A stretch of DNA of 64,000 bases from Bacteroidota bacterium (GCA_022572355.1 JACZWC010000002.1:96049-160048); one strand, 5' to 3'. Positions 36,892 to 47,110 are shown, counted from the stretch's first letter. The notes: generated by a model not told the origin, from the letters alone. A program made the numbers and translations.

Positions 36892-38148
36892 ATGAAAGAA
36901 AACAAAATTTTTATTGACAACTTCTACGATCAACATTTGACTCTTGGCCTTAGCTTGAAGGGCACACAGGAATCGGTAACTTTAATTACTGGATTCCACC
37001 GGCGTGTGGACCAAACGGAGATTAACGGGCATGTAATTTCTGAGGTATTCAAGGCCCTCCTACTCCATGACAAGATAGTAATAACAACCTGTGAATTAAC
37101 CAGCTTAATTGACGCATTTGGTATAGATGATGCAATTTCCTTAGTTAAGACCGGCAAGTTTGAATTTGTAGATGACAATGGCTTTACACTCACATTGGAA
37201 GAGAAACCTCAACAAAGATATGCGTTATCTAGTCTAACGTTAGCTGACCCAGAGTTTGAAATTAAAAATAGTCTTGAATGGGTAGAATCCAGATATATTG
37301 ATAAAAAAACAAACAATAATAAATTATTAAACCTGCTACTCTTAAATGCTGAAAACTACAGTAAAAATATTGATCTGGACCTTATAGAAGATCATCTGAG
37401 AAAGGAAACGAAATTTGACATAACCAACTCCCACATTTCGGATTATCTTAACCTCAGTTCCACATCAACACAGGATGTTCATAAGAAGGACATATATAAT
37501 ATTCTGCGACTAGGCAAGCTTAACAAAACCCTTATATATTCATCCGTTCTTGGAATTGATAACATTGCCATGGACGGTGGAGTTAAACCAACTCTTGGGG
37601 TTAAATTATCTCCAAGATTAAGTCCATCTCCATCAATAGATCTATTTGATGAGGTTTTTAAAGAAGTATTTCAAAAGAAGGACATTCCAGATTTGGCCAA
37701 TCTATATGTTAAAAAGGTTATTACCATTAATGACTATATTGAAATAATATCCACATTAGGCGGTGCTAAATTCCGGCAATGGATACTAGATAAAGATTAT
37801 GACAAATTGGAAATTGAAAAAGAAATTCTTCAATCCAATTCTAAAATATCAAACAAATATCTAAAGTATATTCGCTGGGCAATCCCAAATGCGATTGGAT
37901 TAATTAATCCTGCCGCTGGAATATCTACATCGCTTGCTGACAGTTTTATCTTTGAAAAACTAATAGGAGGATGGCATCCCAACTTCTTTTTAGATGACTT
38001 ACTAAAGGAGACAATTGACAAAAAAATTGAACTGCATGTAGCATCAGAAAGACAGGCTTCTGTAAAGAAGAGGTTTCCAAATACTAAGAGAAATGACAAG
38101 TGTCCATGTGGTAGTGGCAAAAAATTTAAGAAATGCTGTGGACGTTAG
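36892..38148 (+). CDS. SEC-C motif protein
   Basis: A cytoplasmic protein of 418 residues; the ATG at 36892 is chosen over a TTG directly before it. The last 20 residues are a complete SEC-C zinc motif, RNDKCPCGSGKKFKKCC (pattern CPCGSG.K.KKCC), as at the end of SecA and in many proteins of unknown function. The rest is helical, with a short hydrophobic stretch around residues 320-345 (AIPNAIGLINPAAGISTSLA). No enzymatic motif is recognised in the body. It starts 34 bases after the deoxyribosyltransferase-like gene, on the same strand, so the two may be co-transcribed. Confidence 0.7.
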   Translation: MKENKIFIDNFYDQHLTLGLSLKGTQESVTLITGFHRRVDQTEINGHVISEVFKALLLHDKIVITTCELTSLIDAFGIDDAISLVKTGKFEFVDDNGFTLTLEEKPQQRYALSSLTLADPEFEIKNSLEWVESRYIDKKTNNNKLLNLLLLNAENYSKNIDLDLIEDHLRKETKFDITNSHISDYLNLSSTSTQDVHKKDIYNILRLGKLNKTLIYSSVLGIDNIAMDGGVKPTLGVKLSPRLSPSPSIDLFDEVFKEVFQKKDIPDLANLYVKKVITINDYIEIISTLGGAKFRQWILDKDYDKLEIEKEILQSNSKISNKYLKYIRWAIPNAIGLINPAAGISTSLADSFIFEKLIGGWHPNFFLDDLLKETIDKKIELHVASERQASVKKRFPNTKRNDKCPCGSGKKFKKCCGR

Positions 38149-38258
38149 CTTTGAAATTATTTTCCTTAATAGTCAGACAGACGGTTTCCTCTGTTCAATT
38201 ATTGATTACTTTCTGGCAAATCACCATATACATTTATTAATCTTGGCATCCTGTGTCC

Positions 38259-39263
38259 TTATATTAACCCCAGATCCTTCATGTGCCTAGTGTAGTTTTC
38301 ATCTTCTCTTACAACTTCTTCCTCTTCCCAATATTTCATGTAAATCTCCCTTGTCTCTTTAGATGCTGCACCATGTTTTTCTACAGTACTAAAAACGTCT
38401 TTCATGATCATGGACATCTTCTTCTGATCTCTGAGCATTTTTAGCCCCTCTGGAGTTGGATTATCATATATTTTCATGTCTCTGTGAAACTCCTCAATTC
38501 CATTTTCAGCACCAATTAAAAATTGCTGACTGGCCCTAGCAATATCATGATTGACCGACAATACTGATGCCTTGTTGAATGAATACCTTGTACAAGTGTT
38601 TTTCAAGTCCTCTTCCTTTGAAGGAGTTATTGTTATTGAATACTCTGGAGAGATTGGAACGTGAAATATATTAGTAGGATCAAAGTAATCTCTAAATTCC
38701 CCATCCGGGTTTCTCATAACAATGGGATTATTAGAAGTAATAAATGTCATTCCTTCTTGAGCCTTATTAATAGCGATACCATCATCATGTTTCTGACGTA
38801 TTAATTCAATGGAATTCTTTAGGTGGTTTTGCAGCGCCAGTACTTTCCTTTTCCTTTTCTCTTTATCATCTTCTCCTTCAATATCTGTATGTAGTTCAAT
38901 TTGATTAGCATCTTCCTCTAGAAACTTTGGCGTTCTGAATATCAATGAGATACAAGATGAAATAATTTTAGCTCTTAATTCTTCTGTAATATTTGTATTG
39001 CCTTCATCTTTTGCAAAATCCAGTATCTCTGGAAAATTACCATCTACGTGATTAGCATAATATTTTTCAATTAGTTGTTCCTGTGCCTCCCCTAATTCCG
39101 GCACATCATACAAGTATCTCTTAGCACATATTTTTCTAACATTGATCTTACCAACTGATACCCCATTTATTTCGCTGAACACAAACCATTCTTTGCCGCT
39201 TTGGTGGGCAAAACCTCTTAGATATGACCGAGGAATATAATGCTGATTCTTTACTTTACTCAT
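38259..39263 (-). CDS. DUF4238 domain-containing protein
   Basis: A protein of 334 residues. The N-terminus KNQHYIPRSYLRGFAHQSG is the signature of the DUF4238 family (K.QHY.P..YL..F), whose members are scattered in accessory regions of bacterial genomes. A further family block is MTFITSNNPIVM (near residue 172), followed by IFHVPISPEYSITITP. The C-terminus is helical and charged. Function is not known; the conserved His and Asn positions hint at an enzyme, but this is not established. It converges with the SEC-C gene, leaving only about 110 bases between the stops. Confidence 0.82.
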   Translation of the reverse strand: MSKVKNQHYIPRSYLRGFAHQSGKEWFVFSEINGVSVGKINVRKICAKRYLYDVPELGEAQEQLIEKYYANHVDGNFPEILDFAKDEGNTNITEELRAKIISSCISLIFRTPKFLEEDANQIELHTDIEGEDDKEKRKRKVLALQNHLKNSIELIRQKHDDGIAINKAQEGMTFITSNNPIVMRNPDGEFRDYFDPTNIFHVPISPEYSITITPSKEEDLKNTCTRYSFNKASVLSVNHDIARASQQFLIGAENGIEEFHRDMKIYDNPTPEGLKMLRDQKKMSMIMKDVFSTVEKHGAASKETREIYMKYWEEEEVVREDENYTRHMKDLGLI

Positions 39264-39374
39264 GTTTCATACTTGGATACACCATTCACGACTTAAAGTT
39301 ACATATGATAAGTTTACATCTCTACTGGTAAGGGTTGGCCTATCTTCGTAGAAGGGAAGCGTAGTACTTGTTAA

Positions 39375-40217
39375 ATGGAATATTTTGAAGATGTATTGAA
39401 TAATAGAGAGTTAGCCGCTGTAGCTTGGTTGTTGCTGATCCTTCTTCTCACATTACTTTCAAAGACTATAAGGAAGTCAATAAAAGCTGTAGTGCAGGCA
39501 TTTTTTAGTTGGAAAATCCAATTACTACTAGGCATGGCACTCATTTACACGCTAGGCTGTATTTGGATACTTTATTATTTGACATTCTGGGATGTTTCTT
39601 TGATCAAGGATTCCGTATTGTGGTTTGTTGTGGTTGGTGTATTAATGCTCTTTGGTCTTAAAACATATGAAGATCAGAGTGGGTATTTTAGAAATGTCAT
39701 CACCTCCAATATTAGATTGATGGTGGTAGTTGAATTTATAATCAATCTAGAGGCGTTCAGTTTAGCAGCGGAGTTGATTTTACTTCCTGTCTTTACCGTG
39801 TTTGTTCTTTTGCAAACTTACTCTGAATACAAGGATGAATACAAGACAGTAAATAAGCTGATGGATAGCATTCTAGCAGTATCCGGTCTTATCTTAATGA
39901 TTTTAACGATATATAACATGTCAGGACATTACAGAGATTTCTTGGTTATTGCGACATTGAAATCATTCACATTTCCAATAATAATGACACTACTATACCT
40001 CCCCTTTGTGTTCTTCGCTGCTCTTTACATGGTATATGAATCCCTCTTTTCAGCCTTAGGTATCTACATTAATAATTGGAAGGACTTAGTATATGCCAAA
40101 GTATTATTAATCTGGCGTTGTAATATTCAACTGAAAAAGCTTAAAAAGATGAGGCCTAAAATTAATCAGTTATATAACGGGTGTTCTAGGGATGAAATTA
40201 GAGATTCATTAAAGTAA
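39375..40217 (+). CDS. Hypothetical multi-pass membrane protein
   Basis: A protein of 280 residues with about six hydrophobic segments: roughly residues 15-32, 45-70, 80-95, 115-150 (two), 165-185 and 200-225 (for example ELAAVAWLLLILLLTLL and LKSFTFPIIMTLLYLPFVFF). A cytoplasmic basic tail follows (LKKLKKMRPKINQLYNG). There is no signal peptide and no recognised family. It lies at the right end of the accessory stretch, divergent from the DUF4238 gene. Confidence 0.65.
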   Translation: MEYFEDVLNNRELAAVAWLLLILLLTLLSKTIRKSIKAVVQAFFSWKIQLLLGMALIYTLGCIWILYYLTFWDVSLIKDSVLWFVVVGVLMLFGLKTYEDQSGYFRNVITSNIRLMVVVEFIINLEAFSLAAELILLPVFTVFVLLQTYSEYKDEYKTVNKLMDSILAVSGLILMILTIYNMSGHYRDFLVIATLKSFTFPIIMTLLYLPFVFFAALYMVYESLFSALGIYINNWKDLVYAKVLLIWRCNIQLKKLKKMRPKINQLYNGCSRDEIRDSLK

Positions 40218-40275
40218 TCCTTCCCCTTGAAAACGCAGAAGGAAGGGTTGGCTGTAAATTATATTGAAGAAACTA

Positions 40276-41658
40276 TTACTGAAGAACAACCCGCCTCACA
40301 ATTACTTGCTTGTCGGTAATTAGCTGAATATTATAAACCCCAGACGGTTGTGCGCTGAGATTGAGGGCCGTACGAAAGGTTCCGTTAAAACCGGAGAATG
40401 ATTGGGTATACACTTCCTGCCCCAGGTAATTGCTAATACTGAGTATTAAAGTACCGCTTTCAGCACTTTCAAAAAGCAAGTTGAACAAACCGGAGTTGGG
40501 GTTGGGGAAAACTTTTACTGACGTAGAACCAGCTGTTTCTGTTTCAATTCCCACAATGCAATCCGTGCTGAATGAAGCGCTTCCATCAATTTGCGTCCAA
40601 TTGCTGGTGGAAAAGGCCACACTGTCTACGATAATACAAGTTAAACCTGGGTTGTTCAGGGCATTAAAGTCCATGAAGTTCACATTGTTGCCATTTTTTA
40701 CGTTTAGATATGTTAAATAATTAAGGGCGCAATCCACCATGAGCACGGAAGTATTAATACTAATATCTATACTCGTTATTACGTTCTTCGGGCAGGAAAG
40801 CATAATGAGTGCCGGATTGTTAGTCACATCTATGCTGGCTAATTGATTGTTATCACAATGCAAATGTGTTAGCGCAGTATTGTTACTCACATCTAATAAA
40901 GACACTTGATTCAGCTCAAACACCAATTCGAGAAGAGCCAGGTTGTTGCTTACATCCAGTACAGTAATTAGGTTGCTGTCGCAGATCAGATCTGTAAGTG
41001 CAGTGTTGTTACTTACATCCAGCGCCGTTATCTGATTATTCCCGCAATTCAAAACAGTTATTGCTGTGTTTTGAGATAAATCGATGGCCGTCAGGGAATT
41101 TACTGAACAATCCAAAGTAGTAATGTTGGGAAAGGCTTCAATTCCGGTGAGGTCAGCAATACCCAGCCCTGGGACAATGATCGTTCCTGTGTATGCGCTT
41201 GCTTCCGTTACCTGTATTTCACTGTCGCCGCTCGTGTTAACAGATACATCGCCCACCAGCTGCGCTTTAAAGTTCACGTCGGGTATGTAGACATTGTCCT
41301 GAATAGTAAAATTCGGGCTAATATCCTGGTAGTCCGTACCCGAATTATCCATTTTGATCCAGATCTTCGCTTGAGTGGTAGGATTGTTGGGCACTACCCA
41401 TGTATAAAGGTCTATTGTACCAACAGATTGGCCTGTGGGTGGAATATCTATCTGAATGGTATCGTAGTTTGCCCCGTTGTCATAAGAAATGAAAAGGTCC
41501 CAATTTAATAAGGTATGATTGATGGCGATCTCCCATTCCAATATCACCGTATCACCGGGGTTATAGGCTTCACCTCCGGTTGGGTTGTTCAGATTAACGT
41601 GCGCTGCTGTATTCAGTGAAATGAGGGTAACGGCGAACAGAATAATAGAACTTTTCAT
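40276..41658 (-). CDS. Leucine-rich-repeat-like secreted protein with type A T9SS sorting domain
   Basis: A protein of 460 residues. The ATG at 41658 is preferred since MKSSIILFAVTLISLNTAAH is a signal peptide. Residues 20-110 resemble a Ser/Thr-rich beta-sandwich found in similar proteins (NPTGGEAYNPGDTVILEWEI). Residues 150-330 are short leucine-rich repeats of about 21 residues (LTALDVSNNTALTDLIC type) that form a solenoid. The C-terminal 80 residues are a type A sorting domain (VKVFPNPNSGLFNLLFE ... SGVYNIQLITDKQVIVRRVV). Its DNA is nearly the same as that of the sorting domains at 41750 and 50933. It is exported by T9SS; its ligand is unknown. Confidence 0.88.
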   Translation of the reverse strand: MKSSIILFAVTLISLNTAAHVNLNNPTGGEAYNPGDTVILEWEIAINHTLLNWDLFISYDNGANYDTIQIDIPPTGQSVGTIDLYTWVVPNNPTTQAKIWIKMDNSGTDYQDISPNFTIQDNVYIPDVNFKAQLVGDVSVNTSGDSEIQVTEASAYTGTIIVPGLGIADLTGIEAFPNITTLDCSVNSLTAIDLSQNTAITVLNCGNNQITALDVSNNTALTDLICDSNLITVLDVSNNLALLELVFELNQVSLLDVSNNTALTHLHCDNNQLASIDVTNNPALIMLSCPKNVITSIDISINTSVLMVDCALNYLTYLNVKNGNNVNFMDFNALNNPGLTCIIVDSVAFSTSNWTQIDGSASFSTDCIVGIETETAGSTSVKVFPNPNSGLFNLLFESAESGTLILSISNYLGQEVYTQSFSGFNGTFRTALNLSAQPSGVYNIQLITDKQVIVRRVVLQ

Positions 41659-41697
41659 GAAGTTCGTTTTGATTATCCGAAGGTAATGAATTAGGTA

Positions 41698-41717
41698 CAC
41701 TTCGGCTCCGCTCAGTG
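41698..41717. repeat. REP-like core (single copy)
   Basis: CACTTCGGCTCCGCTCAGTG, flanked by GTA and TAC so that GTACAC and GTGTAC can pair. The same 20 bases occur twice, in opposite orientation, at 53008 and 53087. A degenerate inverted partner (TGAGGCTCCGTTCA) follows at about 41723. Confidence 0.7.
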
Positions 41718-41749
41718 TACGGTGAGGCTCCGTTCATCGAAGCTAAGCA

Positions 41750-43354
41750 CTACTCAACAACAACCCGCCTTAGAATCACGTGCTTATCCGTAGTTAGCTG
41801 AATATTATAAACCCCAGCTGGCTGTGCGCTGAGATCGAGGGACGTACGAAAGGATCCGTTAAAACCGGAGAATGATTGGGTGTATACTACCTGCCCAAGT
41901 GTATTCAAGATTCTTAATTCAAGATTCTCTGATTCCCAATTATTAAATTCTATGGTAAAGAGCCCAGAATTTGGATTGGGATAAACTTCTAACTTATGCT
42001 TTAACCCTTGCTGCTCACTTTTAACACCAAGTACCAGGCAAATCGTGTCTTCATAAAATAATGTATACTCATCAGAACTTATGAAAGCGTAGCCGGTATC
42101 CATGAAAGCGTGCGTATTGGTACTGAAGGTAATATCAAATGATGTATCCATTGGATTTTCAACAACGAAATTGAATTTTGTCCCCTCATTGCCACATCCT
42201 GAAATTCCTGTAGAATCACCTTTGAATACATACCATTTACCTAAGTCGATTTTACCACCATATATCAAACCCAGATCAGAGGATTCAATGATCGAATTAA
42301 TTTCAACATTACCAATGTTAAAATCATACTCTTTTGTCCGGATATGATTACCATTTTCACTGAGCTTTGTAAGAATTCCAACGTTAGCAGATTTTCCTGA
42401 AATCAGAATATCATGATTACTATTCTCCAGTATATCATATACAAAAGTGAGATCAAAATTCTTTCCCAAAACAGTTGTCCATTGAACATCCCCGAGGGCG
42501 TCAGTTTTTAATACCATCATGTGGTCACCAGCCACCGGGCCATATAAATCCGTCATACTTGTGATGACATAACCACCGTCATAAGTAGGTATCATGCCTC
42601 CATATTCCCATTCAGAATGCGCAGGAATCATCTTGCTCCACACAACCGTTCCAGAAGAATCCATCTTAGCCAGTATCAAATCATCCGTTGGGATCCCCGG
42701 ACTTACTCCATTCTTCGTATGTGCCATGATAACTATACCCCCATCCTGAGTCATGTGGATTTCTTTAACGTTAACATAAGATACCGGGGACGGTAAGTCA
42801 AATGACTTATTCCAAATTATCATTCCGTCTGGTGTTAACTTCAAAATAAACACACCGCTACCAAATCCGTCTGAACCGGTGACATATATGCTTCCATCAG
42901 AAGCTTCCACCATACTAAAAGGGTAATAAGGATTAGTAGTCAGTCCATATCTTCTATTCCAAATGATATCTCCATCAGGTGTTAGTTTAATCAAACCCGT
43001 GTGACGCTTTGGAAAAAGCCCCCAAACATCCCCAAGTACCAGGTAATTATTATCTATAGTCTCGAGTATTTGCTTTCCGAACTCTATATCATCGTGCATT
43101 GTCCTGGTCCATAGGGTGTCTCCAGTATCGTCAAGTTTCATCACCACACATTTTTTAGTATTGCCAGAAACCGCCTCCGCATCGCCTACACCAACTATAT
43201 AACCATCAGATGTCTCTATAATATCGTTGCAAGCCGGAAAAGAGTTCGATACCCCCCACCAACTAGTTTGAAAGTAATTTTGGGCATTCGCGTTCAGAAA
43301 GAAAAAGCTCAGAGCAATGACCAAAACTGAAGATTTGATATCTGTTTTTTTCAT
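41750..43354 (-). CDS. Beta-propeller-like secreted protein with type A T9SS sorting domain
   Basis: A protein of 534 residues with a signal peptide (about 1-25). Residues 30-390 are short repeats of the form GD..W.R........IIETSDGYIVG..D and LIKLTPDGDIIWNRRYG, which would fold as a beta-propeller. An Ig-like part follows, then the type A sorting domain (VYPNPNSGLFTIEFNN ... AGVYNIQLTTDKHVILRRVV). It is one of four cargo genes in a row on the minus strand, 20 bases after the Ycf48-like gene. It is likely a secreted adhesive or scaffold protein. Confidence 0.87.
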   Translation of the reverse strand: MKKTDIKSSVLVIALSFFFLNANAQNYFQTSWWGVSNSFPACNDIIETSDGYIVGVGDAEAVSGNTKKCVVMKLDDTGDTLWTRTMHDDIEFGKQILETIDNNYLVLGDVWGLFPKRHTGLIKLTPDGDIIWNRRYGLTTNPYYPFSMVEASDGSIYVTGSDGFGSGVFILKLTPDGMIIWNKSFDLPSPVSYVNVKEIHMTQDGGIVIMAHTKNGVSPGIPTDDLILAKMDSSGTVVWSKMIPAHSEWEYGGMIPTYDGGYVITSMTDLYGPVAGDHMMVLKTDALGDVQWTTVLGKNFDLTFVYDILENSNHDILISGKSANVGILTKLSENGNHIRTKEYDFNIGNVEINSIIESSDLGLIYGGKIDLGKWYVFKGDSTGISGCGNEGTKFNFVVENPMDTSFDITFSTNTHAFMDTGYAFISSDEYTLFYEDTICLVLGVKSEQQGLKHKLEVYPNPNSGLFTIEFNNWESENLELRILNTLGQVVYTQSFSGFNGSFRTSLDLSAQPAGVYNIQLTTDKHVILRRVVVE

Positions 43355-43374
43355 AATACTATGCTTTCGAATAT

Positions 43375-45549
43375 TTATTGAATAATTATTTTCTTGTTAA
43401 AGATTCCCTCTTTGGAACCTACTTGGAGAAAATAAATTCCTCCCCGATAAGAGGAAATATCTATTGTTGTTCTTTCATTTTTAATTGTCCCTGTATAAAT
43501 TCGTTTTCCCATTAAGTCGAAAACTTTCAATTCCATTTTGGCTAGATCTAATTCATTACTAACAACTTGTATTTGGAATTGTCCATCTGAGGGGTTAGGG
43601 AAAACAAGTATGTCAGAATTTTCCTTATCAAGTTGTGTTTTTATATTAAGTACCGCTCCTCCGATAGAAGTATGCATGATCATTCCACTATAATTAAAAT
43701 AATTCTTCTTTCTGCCGACAACCCATCCATTATTTGCATCAACAAAGTATATATCAGCAATGAAATCATCGCCAATCACTGCGCAACTTGATTGATAGGT
43801 CCAACTATCACCTCCGTCCGTTGTTCTATATATGGTTCCACTGCTTGAAACTCCTCCCGTAGTCCAACCATTATTTGCATCCACAAAATGAGAGGTGACG
43901 CAACAACTGAAGGCTGTCGTAGAAGTTAGCATATTCCAATTGGCTCCGCCGTCAGTAGTCTTGTACATTCCATCGGATGTTGAAGCCCAACCTGTAGTTG
44001 AGTTGACAAATTGAATAGTATTAATACTATTAATCGCCTGGAATTGATCCGTCCAGGTAACGCCTCCATCATTTGTGTTCAAAATTATACCATACCTGCC
44101 TCCAACCCAACCGTTGTTTGCATCTGTAAAAAAGACATCATAATATTCAATATTAGTATATGGAGTAGTTTGCTCATTCCATGTGGTGCCACCATCTGTG
44201 GTATGTAGCACTTTACCCCAATCATTAAATTGAGCGACAACGACCCACCCAATATTGGCATCTATAAAAAATATACTCCTACCCATACCTTCATTCAAGC
44301 CTAAGAGTTGTGTTGTCCAATTATTTCCACCATCTGTTGTGTGCCTCAATTCCAAAACGCCCCCAAATGTCCAACCCGTATTTCCATCTATGAAAAACAC
44401 ATCATTACGAGCAAGTATTGAAATGTGAGGGCTCCAGGTATTTCCGCCATCCGTAGTTTGGATTAATCCGCCAACAACAGAGCCTACAGCCCATCCGTTG
44501 TTAACATCCGTAAAATGAACGGCGTCGATCGCCTCAATAGTAATTCCTGATTTTTGTTGTTGCCAGTAACCCACCACCGAGGTAGGTCCACCTGCATCCG
44601 TAGTTTCTAGAATGAAGTCCTGATTTGAACCATTGGTACCTATGATCCACCCCGTGTTGGCATCCGTAAAAAATACGTCAAGTGGTGTGGCGGGGGTGGA
44701 CCCAAATACTTGTGCGCCCCAGTTTGTTCCGCCATCGGTAGTATGTAGAATCAAACCTGTAAAACCTTGATTACCTCCTACGGCCCAACCATTGTTAATA
44801 TCTGTAAAAAATATACTTTCTAGCGGGCGTATTTCACATGAAGATTGCTGTATCCAGTTGGACCCGCCGTCTACCGTATTCAATATAATTCCAGTCTCAC
44901 CACAGGCCCATCCGTTGTTGGCGTCTAAGAAATAAATACTCTTCAGTAATTCAATAGTGGCATTTGTTTGAAAGCTCCATGTGGCTCCTCCATCAACAGT
45001 ATTTAAAATAGTTCCATAATAACCTACAATCCAGCCATTATTAGCATCGATAAAAAATAGATCCAATAATATACCAGATGAAGGTGAAGTTTGTACTACC
45101 CAGTTGACTCCTCCATCATTGGTATTTAAAACTGTATTATTATCTCCAACTACCCAGCCATTACTGGCATCTATAAAAAAAACCGCATAAAGCCACTCAA
45201 CAGTCCCTGAAACCTGAGAACTCCAACTACTCCCTCCATCTGATGTATTTATAATAGTTCCGGAATCTCCAACAGCCCAGCCATTGCTAGCATCGATAAA
45301 GTGGACCCCAGAAAGTGTCATCGCTATAGACGTAGTCTGTGGATTCCAGGTAACACCTGAATTTGTCGTATTCAGAATTGTTGCACTAACTGTATTTCCC
45401 CCAACTGCCCACGCAGTAGTTGAATTAATAAAATGCACATCATTAAGTGCCGCGTTATTCCCTTGGCTTTGTACATTCCATCCGTTTTGAGCAAAAACAG
45501 TAAACATGATTGCGGCAATAAAAAAAGGTACTAGAATTAGTTCTTTCAT
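43375..45549 (-). CDS. Ycf48-like beta-propeller secreted protein with type A T9SS sorting domain
   Basis: A protein of 724 residues with a signal peptide (about 1-20). At least twelve repeats of the Ycf48/Hcf136 propeller type follow, each with FFIDANNGW.VG....IL.T.DGG..W. The C-terminal 80 residues form a type A sorting domain (ILVFPNPSDGQFQIQVVS ... GGIYFLQVGSKEGIFNKKII). Such propellers in Bacteroidota are secreted rather than involved in photosynthesis. It belongs to the same minus-strand run of cargo genes, with gaps of 35 and 20 bases to its neighbours, so a shared transcript is likely. Confidence 0.9.
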   Translation of the reverse strand: MKELILVPFFIAAIMFTVFAQNGWNVQSQGNNAALNDVHFINSTTAWAVGGNTVSATILNTTNSGVTWNPQTTSIAMTLSGVHFIDASNGWAVGDSGTIINTSDGGSSWSSQVSGTVEWLYAVFFIDASNGWVVGDNNTVLNTNDGGVNWVVQTSPSSGILLDLFFIDANNGWIVGYYGTILNTVDGGATWSFQTNATIELLKSIYFLDANNGWACGETGIILNTVDGGSNWIQQSSCEIRPLESIFFTDINNGWAVGGNQGFTGLILHTTDGGTNWGAQVFGSTPATPLDVFFTDANTGWIIGTNGSNQDFILETTDAGGPTSVVGYWQQQKSGITIEAIDAVHFTDVNNGWAVGSVVGGLIQTTDGGNTWSPHISILARNDVFFIDGNTGWTFGGVLELRHTTDGGNNWTTQLLGLNEGMGRSIFFIDANIGWVVVAQFNDWGKVLHTTDGGTTWNEQTTPYTNIEYYDVFFTDANNGWVGGRYGIILNTNDGGVTWTDQFQAINSINTIQFVNSTTGWASTSDGMYKTTDGGANWNMLTSTTAFSCCVTSHFVDANNGWTTGGVSSSGTIYRTTDGGDSWTYQSSCAVIGDDFIADIYFVDANNGWVVGRKKNYFNYSGMIMHTSIGGAVLNIKTQLDKENSDILVFPNPSDGQFQIQVVSNELDLAKMELKVFDLMGKRIYTGTIKNERTTIDISSYRGGIYFLQVGSKEGIFNKKIIIQ

Positions 45550-45584
45550 AGTCTTTTAAGTTTGAAATAACATTTCATCAATTG

Positions 45585-47036
45585 TTATTTTATGATAACC
45601 TTTTTAGTCAAAACACCTTGCTCGCTTGATACTACGAGTGAGTAAAGACCTGCGGGATAATTTGATAAATCAATATCAATTTCATTCTTTCCAGCCATCA
45701 GTTGATAGTTCCCTTTTGCGAGAACTTGTTGACCTAGCATGTTGAGAATCGTAATACCTGCCTCCGTTTTATTGGCCATATTTATCTCTAATGTGAATTT
45801 TCCTGAGGTGGGGTTGGGATAAACAGCTAACGCATTGTTATGCGCCGACAGTTCTTTTGTTGAAACCGTTAAACTTACATTACATGAAAGCTGCATTTGT
45901 ACAGGTACGGTCGAAGTATTTATCATTCCATCAGCTACTCCCAAACTTCCTTGCGTCCCATTATATCCCATGGCCCATACCGTTCCATCATTCCGTACAA
46001 TATATGTCCCTCCTGAACCCCCTGTTGCGGTAACCGCAGCTGTAAAAAAGCCAATTCCTGCCGGACCAAGTACTTGACCTGGCAGAGAATCGTTACTACT
46101 GGATCCATTGCCTAACCGACCGGAGGCTCCGTTACCCCATGCCCATACCGTACTATCATTTTTTATGGCTAAACTATGGCTGTAGCCTGCACCTATGGAT
46201 GTGACATTTGTAAGGCCCAGTACCTGAACAGGGATCAATTTATTTACTGTTGTATTATCTCCCAATTGACCGCTGGTATTCAGCCCCCATGCCCATACAG
46301 TTCCATCACTCTTTAAGGCTAATGAATGATTACCGCCAGATTCTATATCTAATATATTTGAAAGACCTGGAACCTGTGTTACGCTGTTATTGACGGTAGT
46401 AGTACTATCTCCACATTGTCCATATTGATTTTCTCCCCATGTCCATACGGTCCCGTCATCCTTCAATACTATTATATGGTCCTCCCCGATCCCTATATCA
46501 ATAACATTGGTAAGTCCTGCTATTTGTTTTGGTGACCACACTGTAAATGGGCATTGTGCGGATCCTGCGCCTCCCCAAACCCAAACTGTACCATCATTTT
46601 TCAAGGCCATTGATGCCCAATTACCTCCTGCCATGGTCACAAAATCCACAATGCCTCCTTCAACCTGAACCGGTGAAAGTTTAGTGACATTGGTATTTGT
46701 GCCTAATTGGCCGAAAGTGTTGTTTCCCCAGCTCCACAGTTCTCCTCCGCTTGTCAATGCAAATGACCAAATGGCTCCCGCTGCTACAGCAACAATATCC
46801 GATGGCAGTCCACTTACTTGCCCTGGTGGGTTGCTCCCTGTATGAGTGGTGGTTCCATCTCCCAATTCACCGAATGTGTTATCACCACAGGTCCAAACAG
46901 TGCCATCTTCACAAAGCATTACAGAAAATGAATTACCAGCACTAATAGGCTGCGCCCTTAACTGGTTATCATTAAAATAAATGTTGAATCCAACAAGGGT
47001 GAATAAAGCCGCTGTAATTAATGTTGTTTTTTTCAT
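45585..47036 (-). CDS. RCC1-repeat secreted protein with type A T9SS sorting domain
   Basis: A protein of 483 residues with a signal peptide (about 1-28). Seven RCC1 propeller blades follow, each with SLALKSDGTVWAWG.N..GQLG. The type A sorting domain is at the C-terminus (LAVYPNPTSGKFTLEINM ... AGLYSLVVSSEQGVLTKKVI). By family knowledge the RCC1 fold is a seven-bladed beta-propeller for binding. It is the first cargo gene after the LytTR regulators on the same strand, 74 bases downstream of the truncated LytTR gene. Confidence 0.92.
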   Translation of the reverse strand: MKKTTLITAALFTLVGFNIYFNDNQLRAQPISAGNSFSVMLCEDGTVWTCGDNTFGELGDGTTTHTGSNPPGQVSGLPSDIVAVAAGAIWSFALTSGGELWSWGNNTFGQLGTNTNVTKLSPVQVEGGIVDFVTMAGGNWASMALKNDGTVWVWGGAGSAQCPFTVWSPKQIAGLTNVIDIGIGEDHIIVLKDDGTVWTWGENQYGQCGDSTTTVNNSVTQVPGLSNILDIESGGNHSLALKSDGTVWAWGLNTSGQLGDNTTVNKLIPVQVLGLTNVTSIGAGYSHSLAIKNDSTVWAWGNGASGRLGNGSSSNDSLPGQVLGPAGIGFFTAAVTATGGSGGTYIVRNDGTVWAMGYNGTQGSLGVADGMINTSTVPVQMQLSCNVSLTVSTKELSAHNNALAVYPNPTSGKFTLEINMANKTEAGITILNMLGQQVLAKGNYQLMAGKNEIDIDLSNYPAGLYSLVVSSEQGVLTKKVIIK

Positions 47037-47110
47037 GATTTTTTAGGGTTGGTTAATATTATTTTTCACTCTCTCGTTTAGCTAATTAATGCTATTCGGA
47101 TCTGATCACC

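Noticed and set aside
38149..38258. Possible extra gene between the SEC-C and DUF4238 genes
   Set aside because: The only frame here overlaps the SEC-C end and lacks a start and codon pattern.
40218..40258. Hairpin CCTTCC/GGAAGG after the membrane protein gene as a terminator
   Set aside because: The stem is interrupted and no T-run follows on either strand, so it is not called.
43375..45549. Ycf48-like repeats suggested a photosystem II assembly factor
   Set aside because: The protein has a T9SS sorting domain and a Bacteroidota context; such propellers are common secreted modules.
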